From positions 1 through 27,496 of the forward strand of contig DATAWZ010000012.1 of assembly GCA_036266975.1 (NCBI GenBank): DNA of 27,496 bases, read 5' to 3'. The stretch comes from DATAWZ01 sp036266975. GTDB lineage: Bacteria > Actinomycetota > Thermoleophilia > Solirubrobacterales > Solirubrobacteraceae. Position numbers and translations under genes: made by a program. The notes below the pieces were generated by a model, which worked only from the letters and a program-made list of their open reading frames with translations, had not been told where the DNA came from and did not search any database. Positions 15,848 to 22,556 of this stretch are shown one piece after another (position 1 is the stretch's first letter; each line of letters opens with the position of its first letter).

Positions 15848-16843
15848 TCAGGCGGCGTGGGCGAGCTCGCGGACCGGTTCGCGGGGCGAGGCCATCGTGG
15901 CGCGTGCGGCGCGGATGAGTCGTAGAGCGTCCGGGCCGGCGACCGTGCGTGTCAGGCGGTCGCCGACCGTGGGCAGGACCAGCGGCGCGAATCCTGGCCG
16001 GGCGGCGGCGAGTGCTGCGGCGAGCGCTGGGTCCAGCGCGGCTGGGATTCCCAGCAGCCGTCGGACTGGGCGCGGGACGATGGCCAGGGCCAGTAGTTGG
16101 CTGACGGTGAACGCGATGGCCAGGGGCACGAGCGGGAGGTCTTGCCGGCGGGCCGCACGCAGTGACGCCCGCCGGATCGCGGGGCGCGCCTGCGCGTGGC
16201 CGGGGATCTCTCCATACTGGCCGGCGATCGCGGCGTAGTAGTCGGCTACGGCCGCCGTTGAGTCGGGCACGAGCGCGCGCGGGACGCCCATCAGCTCGGC
16301 GAACGGCACCAGCTCTTGGAAGTAGCGGTCGCGCTGGGCCTGTGGGAGCCGTGCTGGCCGACGGCCGGGGCCGAACGCGAGCGCCTCGTAGTTGCGCAGG
16401 AACGCGTGGAAGATCGTGACGTGCGCGAACACGACCAGCTCGGGAGAGCCGGCGTCATAGCGCTCGCTGTGGGATCCGGGAACCACCCCAGTCATGCCGC
16501 CGTGGAACCGGCGCAGATGGCTGGCCACCCGATCGGCGGTCGGCGTGTCGCCCAGCAGGATCGGCATCGGGACTCCGACCGTTCGCTGCACCCGGCGCAG
16601 GATCTGCAGCACGTGCCCGTTGCCGGCGATCGCCGCTCGAACCCCGCGGTCGTGGCCGAGGATGACCGCCTGCATGTGTCGGTGGGCGATCTCCAGCATG
16701 CTCGAGGTCTGAAACGCCATCAGCGAGGTGACCGGATGGGTGATAACCCGCCAGATCACCGTTTCGGGGCCGAAATAGCCGTAGTCGGTGGGCCCGGCTG
16801 GCTGTGGCGCGGGCCCTCGGCGCCAGAGAGGTGTGGTTGACAT
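15848..16843 (-). CDS. DUF2236 family protein (MpaB/Lcp-like oxygenase fold)
   Basis: This is a 331-residue, mostly helical protein. Typical DUF2236 features are present: YFGPETVIWRVITHPVTSLM at the start, RFHGGMTGVVPGSHSERYDA in the middle, and SPELVVFAHVTIFHAFLRNYE. Family relatives include the fungal MpaB proteins and latex-clearing protein Lcp, a b-type haem oxygenase; histidines in the HRHMQ, RFHG and FAHVT stretches are candidate haem ligands, but that is inference. ATG 16843 is preferred to TTG 16855. It is divergent from a TetR gene across two tandem palindromes and so is probably controlled by it. Its stop lies 54 bases from that of the truncated dehydrogenase on the other strand. 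Confidence 0.85.
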   Translation of the reverse strand: MSTTPLWRRGPAPQPAGPTDYGYFGPETVIWRVITHPVTSLMAFQTSSMLEIAHRHMQAVILGHDRGVRAAIAGNGHVLQILRRVQRTVGVPMPILLGDTPTADRVASHLRRFHGGMTGVVPGSHSERYDAGSPELVVFAHVTIFHAFLRNYEALAFGPGRRPARLPQAQRDRYFQELVPFAELMGVPRALVPDSTAAVADYYAAIAGQYGEIPGHAQARPAIRRASLRAARRQDLPLVPLAIAFTVSQLLALAIVPRPVRRLLGIPAALDPALAAALAAARPGFAPLVLPTVGDRLTRTVAGPDALRLIRAARATMASPREPVRELAHAA

Positions 16844-16858
16844 ACGGCGAGCCAATCA

Positions 16859-16874
16859 CAAGTCAGATGACTTG
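16859..16874. promoter_or_regulatory. operator A of the DUF2236/TetR pair
   Basis: CAAGTCAGATGACTTG is a palindrome with 7-base arms around GA. It lies between the two divergent starts and is repeated 17 bases further on. Confidence 0.7.
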
Positions 16875-16875
16875 T

Positions 16876-16891
16876 CAAGTCAGATGACTGG
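16876..16891. promoter_or_regulatory. operator B of the DUF2236/TetR pair
   Basis: CAAGTCAGATGACTGG repeats operator A with one change, exactly 17 bases away. An ATG of the TetR frame at 16884 falls inside it, which favours the later TetR start at 16917. The minus strand has TTGACA (complement of 16873-16878) here, a possible -35 element for the DUF2236 gene. Confidence 0.65.
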
Positions 16892-16916
16892 CGAAATTGC
16901 TATCGTCGGCTCGGTG

Positions 16917-17537
16917 ATGGCCACCGCTGGTCCGCACCGGCCGCGCAGCCGCGTTGAGCGGCGCGAGGCCACGCGCGCGGCCCTGCACGCGGCGACGCTG
17001 GCCAGCCTCGTCGAGCTGGGTTACGCCGCCACCACCACGCGCGCGGTCGCCGAGCGGGCCGGCGTCAGTCAGGGCGCCCTACAGCACCACTATCCAACCA
17101 AGGCCGCTCTCGTCGACGCCGCGCTGCTCGAACTCGCCGAGCAGGTCAAGCAGGCAGTCATCGCCAATCCGCCACCGGCCCCGTCCGAGCGCGAACGCGT
17201 CGCCCTGCTCGTCGACTACCTCTGGGAGCTCTTCCACCAGCCCCACAGCCGCGCGATCATGGAGGTCCTGGCCGCCGCACGCACCGACCCCGAGATCGCG
17301 GCCGGCGCGCTACGCGTGCTCGAGCGCTTCGACGAGATCGCCCAATCGATCGCTGCCGCCGTCGTACCCGGGCTCGCCACCCACCCGCAAGCCCCCGACT
17401 GGCTACGAATCACGATCGCCACACTCCGCGGATGCATCCTGGTGGACAACCTCGCCAACAAGACCACCGCAGTCCCCCCATGGCCAGTCCTGCGCGCGCA
17501 CATCCTGCGCAGCCTCGACGCTCTCATCGACGCCTGA
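16917..17537 (+). CDS. TetR family transcriptional regulator
   Basis: This is a 206-residue protein. The helix-turn-helix includes TRAVAERAGVSQGALQHHYP (about residues 42-61) with the common GVSQGALQHHYPTK recognition helix. The C-terminal half (LLVDYLWELFHQPHSRAIME and AARTDPEIAAGALRVLERF) is the ligand-binding domain. ATG 16917 is preferred to ATG 16884, which is within operator B. It is divergent from the DUF2236 gene and very likely controls it through the two tandem palindromes. The inducer is unknown. Confidence 0.92.
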   Translation: MATAGPHRPRSRVERREATRAALHAATLASLVELGYAATTTRAVAERAGVSQGALQHHYPTKAALVDAALLELAEQVKQAVIANPPPAPSERERVALLVDYLWELFHQPHSRAIMEVLAAARTDPEIAAGALRVLERFDEIAQSIAAAVVPGLATHPQAPDWLRITIATLRGCILVDNLANKTTAVPPWPVLRAHILRSLDALIDA

Positions 17538-17542
17538 GCAGA

Positions 17543-17560
17543 GGCCCGGACACCCGGGCC
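17543..17560 (+). terminator. hairpin after TetR
   Basis: GGCCCGG (17543-17549) and CCGGGCC (17554-17560) pair perfectly around ACAC, six bases after the TetR stop. No T-run follows. Confidence 0.55.
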
Positions 17561-17632
17561 GCCAGGCCACCCCCGCGGCTCGTCCCCTCGCACCCACGAT
17601 CGCCGCGACGACACCAACCATCGTCGGCATTG

Positions 17633-17805
17633 GCGCAGGCCCCACCCGAGCCACTCGCGCTCGCGCTACTGCGAGTCGCGCTGGTGCTCGCGGACGACGC
17701 CCCAGACGACGGCACCACCGTTCGCCGGCAGCATCGCCACGACGACCCCGAGGCGGCCGTCACCGAGATCGCCGCAGGCTCCGGGCTGTACGCACCGCTC
17801 ATCGA
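17633..17805 (+). other. possible gene fragment next to the outer att-like site
   Basis: In one plus-strand frame this stretch contains AAVTEIAAGSGLYAPLIE, which resembles a conserved segment of PLP enzymes with an alanine-racemase-type N-terminal domain (D-threonine aldolase-like). There is no start, no remaining domain, and the resemblance rests on about 20 residues. Otherwise 17561-17853 shows no gene. Confidence 0.25.
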
Positions 17806-17853
17806 AACGCCCTCGGCCAGACGGGCGCGCAGGGCGGTTCGAATTCACTGCAG

Positions 17854-17897
17854 AGGTGGAGACGGCGGGTACACCGAGCGCGAAACCACCCGCAAAT
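17854..17897. repeat. att-like site A: copy of the tmRNA 3' end plus element arm
   Basis: AGGTGGAGACGGCGGG (17854-17869) is identical to 22556-22571, the 3' end of the tmRNA gene with one flanking base. The following bases, through GCGAAACCACCCGCAAATG (17879-17897), recur with the same spacing at site B but not inside the tmRNA. This is the structure expected of a distal attachment site: a duplicated target end joined to an element's own arm. Confidence 0.65.
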
Positions 17898-17966
17898 GGC
17901 CGCCACCGGCATTGGGCTGCGACCACACTCTGGCCGACGCGCCCGGGGGCTCAGCACCCGACGCCG

Positions 17967-18122
17967 TTACGCAGCGCGAGGCGACGTTTGGAGGTTGTCG
18001 AAGTCGATGACGCACTCGGACGGGACGCCGTCGCCCGATCGGACGCGGTCGGCCACGGGATCGGCACGCGCACTGGCAGACCGCCCGAGCGTCGCGGCGA
18101 ACCAGATCTCGCCCTGCTTCAT
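17967..18122 (-). pseudogene. MazF/PemK-like toxin with internal deletion
   Basis: ATG 18122 opens a 51-codon frame that starts MKQGEIWFAATLG, as MazF-family endoribonucleases do. After ARADPVADRV it reaches GVPSECVIDFDNLQTSPRAA, the family's late conserved block (GLPxxSVVNxDQxxT), and stops. The central strands, about 30 residues, and the C-terminal helix are missing compared with the usual length of around 110. An active toxin is unlikely. It lies directly downstream of a broken antitoxin frame on the same strand. Confidence 0.65.
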
Positions 18123-18343
18123 CGCCCAGCGGGTCCAGTCCTCGGCCGGCCCCCAGTTGGCGATATCGGACAACCCGCTCTCCCACGCGCCGGCGTCCCG
18201 CTCACCGCTCGGCGCCACGAGGTGCCGGTTCAGCGCATTGCACGGGATCTCCGATCGACTCCCAGCTCCTCGGCCCACGGCTGAACCTGCGCCGCGTCCT
18301 CATCCGGGACCCGAACGCTCGGCATCGTCATACGCAGCATCAT
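18123..18343 (-). pseudogene. antitoxin of the MazE-like type, frameshifted
   Basis: From ATG 18343 (or 18340, 18331, 18325) the frame reads MPSVRVPDEDAAQVQPWAEE, typical of short ribbon-helix-helix-like antitoxins, and stops at about 18230. A second frame continues with NALNRHLVAPSGERDAGAWE and ANWGPAEDWTRWA, the usual antitoxin tail, and runs straight to the toxin ATG. A 2-base deletion near 18255 would join the two frames. A palindromic operator still covers the start. Confidence 0.6.
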
Positions 18344-18355
18344 GGTGCGTATGAC
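18327..18355. promoter_or_regulatory. autoregulatory operator of the MazEF-like remnant
   Basis: GTCATACGCA (18327-18336) and TGCGTATGAC (18346-18355) are perfect 10-base complements around a 9-base centre. The site covers the candidate antitoxin starts, as expected for an autoregulated toxin-antitoxin operon. The stretch 18356-18690 shows no gene or clear promoter that I can support. Confidence 0.6.
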
Positions 18356-18697
18356 AGCCGCGGCTCAAAGTTCGTGGCCAGCGGCCGTCGTCGACCGCGC
18401 TGCGAGCCGCGCAGCCGGAGCCCACGGCCATCGACGGTACGAGCACGAGCCGGCCTGCACCCGTGGGAGCCGGCACCCTGGCCGGCAACTGTTGACAACT
18501 ACTCCCGAGTGTGCGGGGCTCGTTCCAGCCGATCTCCACGTCGTCTCCCGCTCCCTGAAGCGGCTACGAAAGCCTTGCGCCTTTCTTACGGCTGCCGGTC
18601 AGACGTCATCAGTTCATCGTTCTGACACATCAAGGTGATCAACTCCTCCGAGTCCCGACTCTCACCCCGAGGGCCGACCGAACACCGAGGAGTCACC

Positions 18698-19843
18698 ATG
18701 GGAATCCACCGAGCCCGAGCGCTCAAGTCATGCTCGCTCGCAGTCGGAGCGCTGGCTCTCACCGGCGCCGCCGCCAGCGCAACGCCGCTGTCACCGGTCG
18801 TCGGCCACGCCTATATCGACGGTAACACCCCGGGTATTGACACGGTGGACGAACTGGACCGGCACGCCGACGGCTCGCTGACACCGACACCAGGTTCACC
18901 TGTCGAGATCGGCGGCGCGGGAACTGGCGCAAGCCTCGCGTCGCAGGGAGCGATCCAGTCGGCCTACGATGGCCGCTATCTGCTGGCCGTCGACGCGGGC
19001 AGCAACCAGATCTCCGTCCTGCGGGTTGGCTGGAACGGTGTCCCGACCGAGATCGGCGCCCCCGTCTCCTCGGGCGGGATCGAGCCCAACAGCATCGCGG
19101 TCCACGGTGACCTGGTCTACGTCGCGAACTCGGGCAGCCCCAACTACACAGGGTTCCGTCTCACGCCGGATGGGCGCCTGCTCCCGATCACCAGCTCGAC
19201 CGTTACCGTCGCCTCGGGATCGGCGCTGGGCGACGTCCTGCTCAACGCCACCGGCACGACGCTGGTTGGCACGGAGGTCGCCTCGTCGGAGATCGACAGC
19301 TTCGCCGTTCGCTCGGACGGTCGTCTCCGGGCCGCTCCCGGATCGCCGTACGCCGGGCAGGGCCTCGGACAGCTCGGTGCTGAGTTCAACCCCGTCAACC
19401 CGTTCCAGCTGTTCGTCAGCAACGCACACAATGGCGCCGGCCTCGGCACGGTGTCGTCCTACACCGTGGGCTTCTCCGGGGCGCTCAGTCCGGTGAGCAC
19501 CTCACCGTTCGCCGATGGCCAGACCGCTCCGTGCTGGGTCGAGATCAGCCACGACGGCCGGTACCTGTTTACAGTCAACACCGGCTCGGAGAACATCTCC
19601 TCCTACGCGGTCGGCCAGTTCGGGCACCTGACCCTGGTCGGCAGCGTCCCGATCGGCGGAAGCACCGGCGGCGACATCGACGCGCGCCTCTCCCCCGATG
19701 GACGGAGCCTGCTCGTCGTCGGCGGTACGTCGGAGGTGGTGAGCGCGTTCGCCGTCCACGGCGGAACCCTGTCGGAGCTCGCCAGCTCGCCGACGATGCT
19801 GCCCGCACGCGACCTCGCCCCGTCAGGCATCGTGGTGAACTGA
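18698..19843 (+). CDS. secreted beta-propeller protein (lactonase-like)
   Basis: This is a 381-residue protein with a signal peptide (MGIHRARALKSC, then a hydrophobic core, cleavage near ASA at 26-28). The mature part is a repeated pattern of about 45-50 residues, such as SYDGRYLLAVDAG-type strands: AYDGRYLLAVDAGSNQISVL, HDGRYLFTVNTGSENISSYA and SPDGRSLLVVGG. This is the seven-bladed propeller pattern of the 6-phosphogluconolactonase/YncE-like group. Sugar-lactone hydrolysis is not implied; many secreted relatives have no known activity. GAGGAG lies 6 bases before ATG 18698. It is the only intact gene of the outer element and is followed by a strong hairpin at 20009. Confidence 0.85.
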   Translation: MGIHRARALKSCSLAVGALALTGAAASATPLSPVVGHAYIDGNTPGIDTVDELDRHADGSLTPTPGSPVEIGGAGTGASLASQGAIQSAYDGRYLLAVDAGSNQISVLRVGWNGVPTEIGAPVSSGGIEPNSIAVHGDLVYVANSGSPNYTGFRLTPDGRLLPITSSTVTVASGSALGDVLLNATGTTLVGTEVASSEIDSFAVRSDGRLRAAPGSPYAGQGLGQLGAEFNPVNPFQLFVSNAHNGAGLGTVSSYTVGFSGALSPVSTSPFADGQTAPCWVEISHDGRYLFTVNTGSENISSYAVGQFGHLTLVGSVPIGGSTGGDIDARLSPDGRSLLVVGGTSEVVSAFAVHGGTLSELASSPTMLPARDLAPSGIVVN

Positions 19844-20008
19844 CCCTTCCTGCGCACCGACAAGCCGGCGGCCACCGGCAGTAGCCCTGAGCCGACGTCA
19901 CGCACCGCCGGCCCGGACACCAGTTCGGGCCGGCACGGGATCGGAACGCTGTCCCCATACGGGACCCGCACCCGTCCTGATGGCTGACACGACCGCACCC
20001 GCAGACAC

Positions 20009-20040
20009 GACGAGAGCCGTCCCGAAGGGCGGCTCTCGTC
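20009..20040 (+). terminator. strong hairpin beside att-like site B
   Basis: GACGAGAGCCG (20009-20019) and CGGCTCTCGTC (20030-20040) pair perfectly, with an inner CCC-GAA-GGG stem. It could end transcripts of the propeller gene or of genes coming from the other side. It stops four bases before att-like site B. The interval 19844-20008 shows no gene. Confidence 0.6.
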
Positions 20041-20043
20041 TGA

Positions 20044-20087
20044 AGGTGGAGACGGCGGGTGCGGCCAGTGCGAAACCACCCGCAAAT
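20044..20087. repeat. att-like site B: copy of the tmRNA 3' end plus element arm
   Basis: AGGTGGAGACGGCGGG (20044-20059) is identical to the tmRNA end at 22556-22571 and to site A. The arm GCGAAACCACCCGCAAATG (20069-20087) is identical to that at site A with the same spacing, while the 9 bases between differ in part. Confidence 0.65.
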
Positions 20088-20217
20088 GAGGGTCGCCAGC
20101 GATTGCGCCGCTACCGAGTTGCTACCGGCGCAAGCACTCGGCAGGCACTGGGTGCTACGACGTCCGGCCGCAGCCGTGGACGAGCGGCGGTTCCGGACCC
20201 CAACACGACGCCCGCTT

Positions 20218-20350
20218 CCGCGCGATGACGCGTCGGCGAAAGGTCGAGCGAGGCAACGTGTGGCCGCGGTCGAAGTTGACGACTCACCCGGACGGCGCGC
20301 TGTCGTCGCCCGCGGTGAACACCAGCTTCGATGGCAGTCTGGCTCGCCGC
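20218..20350 (-). pseudogene. MazF/PemK-like toxin, C-terminal remnant
   Basis: One minus-strand frame reads LPSKLVFTAGDDSAPSG, then a stop, then VVNFDRGHTLPRSTFRRRV. This is the second half of a MazF-like toxin; the same region of the outer remnant reads VPSECVIDFDNLQTSPRAA. No start, first half or antitoxin is left. It sits inside att-like site B just as the other remnant sits inside site A. The region 20351-20495 shows no gene. Confidence 0.55.
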
Positions 20351-20495
20351 CGGCGCCCGGCTCCAGATCACCAGGCCCGGCTACAAGCACTGACCGCCCT
20401 GGTGGTCGGCGCGCTCGTTTGACCTTCTGCGGGCTTTTCGCGCCAGACCGCCACACTCCCGGCCGGCGCCGCGCCGTGACGATGTCGCAGTGACC

Positions 20496-20516
20496 TCACG
20501 GCAGCCCGTGCCGTGA
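20496..20516 (-). terminator. hairpin after hipA
   Basis: TCACGGCA (20496-20503) and TGCCGTGA (20509-20516) pair perfectly around GCCCG, 42 bases past the hipA stop. Confidence 0.5.
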
Positions 20517-20557
20517 TGCGCCCGTCGTCTACATCGGCCCGCGGGATGCGGTGACGC

Positions 20558-21766
20558 TCAGCTCGCACGCCCGACTATGCCCTCTCGTACCGCCTTTGCG
20601 GAGTCGTTGTCGTGCCACGGCTCTGCCATGAGCCGGCCGGATTCCTCCAAGACGCGCTCAGTCAAGACTTCCGTGGCGGTCCGCACGAACCGCGTGCTGT
20701 AGCCCACCTCCGCCGCAAGGGCGATCCATGCGTCGGGCGTCACGTCCTCGATCGTTCGCGCCCCGTCGATGGTCATCGCCAGACGCGTCGTCAGCTCTTC
20801 GTACACGGTGGTGCTCACGAGGTCGTACAGCGGAGCAAGAGTGGGCGCGCCGGCGTCGTAGAGGAGGGAGAAATTTTTCGCGTGCGCGTCGCAGTTACCG
20901 ATGAGCCAGTTGAAGACGATCGCACGCCAAAGCGTCGGCAGATCCTGGGCAGGCACAGCCGAACACGCTCGTAGCAGCGCCACCGTGTCGGCGATGCTCG
21001 GACCTCCTTCAGCCTGGTATTTGCAATCACTCGGGCGTCCCAATGCCTGACACACATCCTCCTGATGCAGCCTCCGGATCGGCTCCGCGGTCACGTCGCG
21101 GTCGTACCGCTCGACAAGGAGGTAGGGCAAGCCCGTCGCGGTGACGCGCTTGCTCGTGCGTGCCGTCGGGAGCTCGACGGCACGCGCCAGCTCCATGCAG
21201 AATCCTTCGTTGTCGACCAGCCCGGGGAATCTCGCTGGCTCGGGCTTGATGATGTGAGTGGTCGCAGCCGCCACATTGAGCGGCAGAGCCACGTCCTCGC
21301 GTTCGATCACAACCGGCAGCTTCGGCTGTGCGCCAGCAAGCGATAGTCGGATCCCTTCTCGAGGATCTGCCGCGAGCGGCCGCTGGGGCAACTCTCGCAG
21401 TACAGCGTCGAGCTTCCCGGCGTCCAGCGACCTGAGCTGCGGGAAATTCGGAAATCCGTCGTCGGGTCCGACGAGTACCACGGCGCCCGCGCAATCCCCC
21501 CCCAGCTCCTTGAGCAGTGCGTAGTCGTTGCCCGAAGAGATCCCAAGGTTTCGCGCCAGCGCGTCGCGTGCATCCCCCTCCAACAACAGCCCGCCGAAGA
21601 CTGCACGACTCACGGCGTGAGGGTGTGCGGCCTCCTGGATGGGCAGCGACTGCGACACCACCGGGCCGTGGTAGTCGGCGTCGTAGCGGAACTGCAAGTT
21701 GCCGTTGTCCTTCAGGATGAGGCGACCCGCGCGCGCACCCGAGAGATAGACGACCAATTCCTCCAT
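20558..21766 (-). CDS. hipA: HipA-type toxin kinase
   Basis: This is a 402-residue serine/threonine kinase of the HipA family. An N-terminal HipA domain (about 1-100) is followed by the glycine-rich loop SLAGAQPK (142-149), the ATP-binding lysine K174 in HIIKPE, the catalytic D293 in NCDAHAKN and the metal-binding D315 in PLYDLVS, so the active site looks complete. Known HipA proteins phosphorylate a tRNA synthetase and cause growth arrest; the target here is unknown. The ATG shares one base with the hipB stop (TGATG), which means coupled translation with the antitoxin first. It belongs to the inner element at the tmRNA locus, and its base composition is visibly less GC-rich than its neighbours. 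Confidence 0.93.
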   Translation of the reverse strand: MEELVVYLSGARAGRLILKDNGNLQFRYDADYHGPVVSQSLPIQEAAHPHAVSRAVFGGLLLEGDARDALARNLGISSGNDYALLKELGGDCAGAVVLVGPDDGFPNFPQLRSLDAGKLDAVLRELPQRPLAADPREGIRLSLAGAQPKLPVVIEREDVALPLNVAAATTHIIKPEPARFPGLVDNEGFCMELARAVELPTARTSKRVTATGLPYLLVERYDRDVTAEPIRRLHQEDVCQALGRPSDCKYQAEGGPSIADTVALLRACSAVPAQDLPTLWRAIVFNWLIGNCDAHAKNFSLLYDAGAPTLAPLYDLVSTTVYEELTTRLAMTIDGARTIEDVTPDAWIALAAEVGYSTRFVRTATEVLTERVLEESGRLMAEPWHDNDSAKAVREGIVGRAS

Positions 21767-21978
21767 CAGCTGCGCGGCCGAAGGTCGACGTCCAGACCCA
21801 GCGCCTGCGCCAACTCCAGCGCGATTTCGAGCCGCACCGTTCCCTTGCCGCGCTCTAACTCGCTAACGACCCGGCGATTGACGCCGACCACGCCGGCGAG
21901 AGTATCCTGAGTCAGCCTCAGGTCTCGACGCCGGGCGCGCAGCGCCTCACCAAAGGCAGTAGGTGTGGAAGCTTTCAT
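21766..21978 (-). CDS. hipB: HipB-type antitoxin, XRE DNA-binding protein
   Basis: This 70-residue protein is a single XRE helix-turn-helix: LTQDTLAGVVGVNRRVVSEL, followed by ERGKGTVRLEIALELAQALG. The length is normal for short HipB-like antitoxins, which bind the kinase and repress the operon. ATG 21978 has no ribosome site and lies only two bases from the first operator, so the message may be leaderless or very short-leadered. Its stop overlaps the hipA start by one base. Three operator-like sites upstream fit autoregulation. Confidence 0.9.
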   Translation of the reverse strand: MKASTPTAFGEALRARRRDLRLTQDTLAGVVGVNRRVVSELERGKGTVRLEIALELAQALGLDVDLRPRS

Positions 21979-21979
21979 T

Positions 21980-21995
21980 GCTACCGATCGGTAAC
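21980..21995. promoter_or_regulatory. hip operator 1
   Basis: GCTACCGATCGGTAAC is a near-perfect palindrome (one mismatch pair) directly upstream of the hipB start. It is the best of three similar sites at exact 39-base steps. Confidence 0.65.
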
Positions 21996-22018
21996 GTTAG
22001 CATCGTCGGGAGGGTAAT

Positions 22019-22034
22019 GCGAGCGATCGGTAGC
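22019..22034. promoter_or_regulatory. hip operator 2
   Basis: GCGAGCGATCGGTAGC shares the half-site CGATCGGTA with operator 1 and lies exactly 39 bases from it. Confidence 0.5.
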
Positions 22035-22057
22035 ACGGACCTCGTCCCGCGCAAAAT

Positions 22058-22073
22058 GTGATCGCTCGGTAGC
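22058..22073. promoter_or_regulatory. hip operator 3
   Basis: GTGATCGCTCGGTAGC keeps the CGGTAGC half-site and lies exactly 39 bases beyond operator 2. It is the weakest of the three. Confidence 0.45.
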
Positions 22074-22123
22074 GAATGACCTTTCCCCGAGGGCAACCTC
22101 GAACAAGCGCCCGCCGGCACGGG

Positions 22124-22385
22124 TTAGGAGCATGTGCGGTTCGCCGTGACGTGGTCGCTGCTCGCCGAGCTGGCTCCGCCGAAGGCCAGCTTGAGGCGGC
22201 CGCGTGCCCGGTCCTCGGGCGGGTGCCCATGGAGCACCTGCACGAGCCGCCGGCCATCACTGTGCCCGAGCTGGACGGCGACGTCAGCCGGCGTAACCCC
22301 GCGCTCGAGGAGCAGCGTCGGCCTCCGAGGGTGCGCAGTGCGGGCGCCCGGACCGCCTTGGCCAATCGTCCGTGAGTTCTGCGCG
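22124..22385 (-). pseudogene. tyrosine recombinase (integrase), C-terminal remnant
   Basis: The minus strand encodes TLLLERGVTPADVAVQLGHS followed by DGRRLVQVLHGHPPED and RARGRLKLAF, the last 60-70 residues of a phage-type integrase. The LGH of the second catalytic box is present. The place of the nucleophilic tyrosine (usually LYGHP) reads LHGHP, a single-base change from TAT to CAT. The first 300 or so residues are gone; upstream the frame soon meets the tmRNA end. It cannot be active. Its place 180 bases from the tmRNA identifies the locus as an old integration site. Confidence 0.7.
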
Positions 22386-22506
22386 GTCGTGCACTGTGGA
22401 GCCTCAGCCGGTTCCTTCGTGACACGACCTCGGGAGAATGGCCCCGGCAATGGACGTGCGATCGAACCCGCCAACGCCTTGATCAACCTCCGGGCCCTGG
22501 AACGAC

Positions 22507-22543
22507 TCGAACCCCGGCCCTCCTGGGAGGAACCGGGGTTCGA
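22507..22543 (-). terminator. hairpin after the tmRNA
   Basis: TCGAACCCCGG (22507-22517) and CCGGGGTTCGA (22533-22543) pair perfectly over 11 bases, 14 bases past the tmRNA 3' end. No T-run follows, so the terminator role is inferred from position. Confidence 0.55.
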
Positions 22544-22556
22544 CTGTCCGTCAAAA

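Larger units (their letters stand above)
17854..20059. mobile_element. outer decayed element at the tmRNA locus
   Basis: This 2.2-kb segment is bounded by att-like sites A and B. It contains remains of a MazEF-like module and an intact secreted propeller protein, but no integrase that I can see. The shared arm at A and B shows that the same kind of element inserted twice. Too little is left for self-mobility. Confidence 0.5.

Noticed and set aside
22475..22545. GGGTTCGAGTC-like stretch suggesting a tRNA T arm on the minus strand
   Set aside because: No acceptor, D or anticodon stems can be formed around it; the sequence is better explained as the hairpin after the tmRNA.
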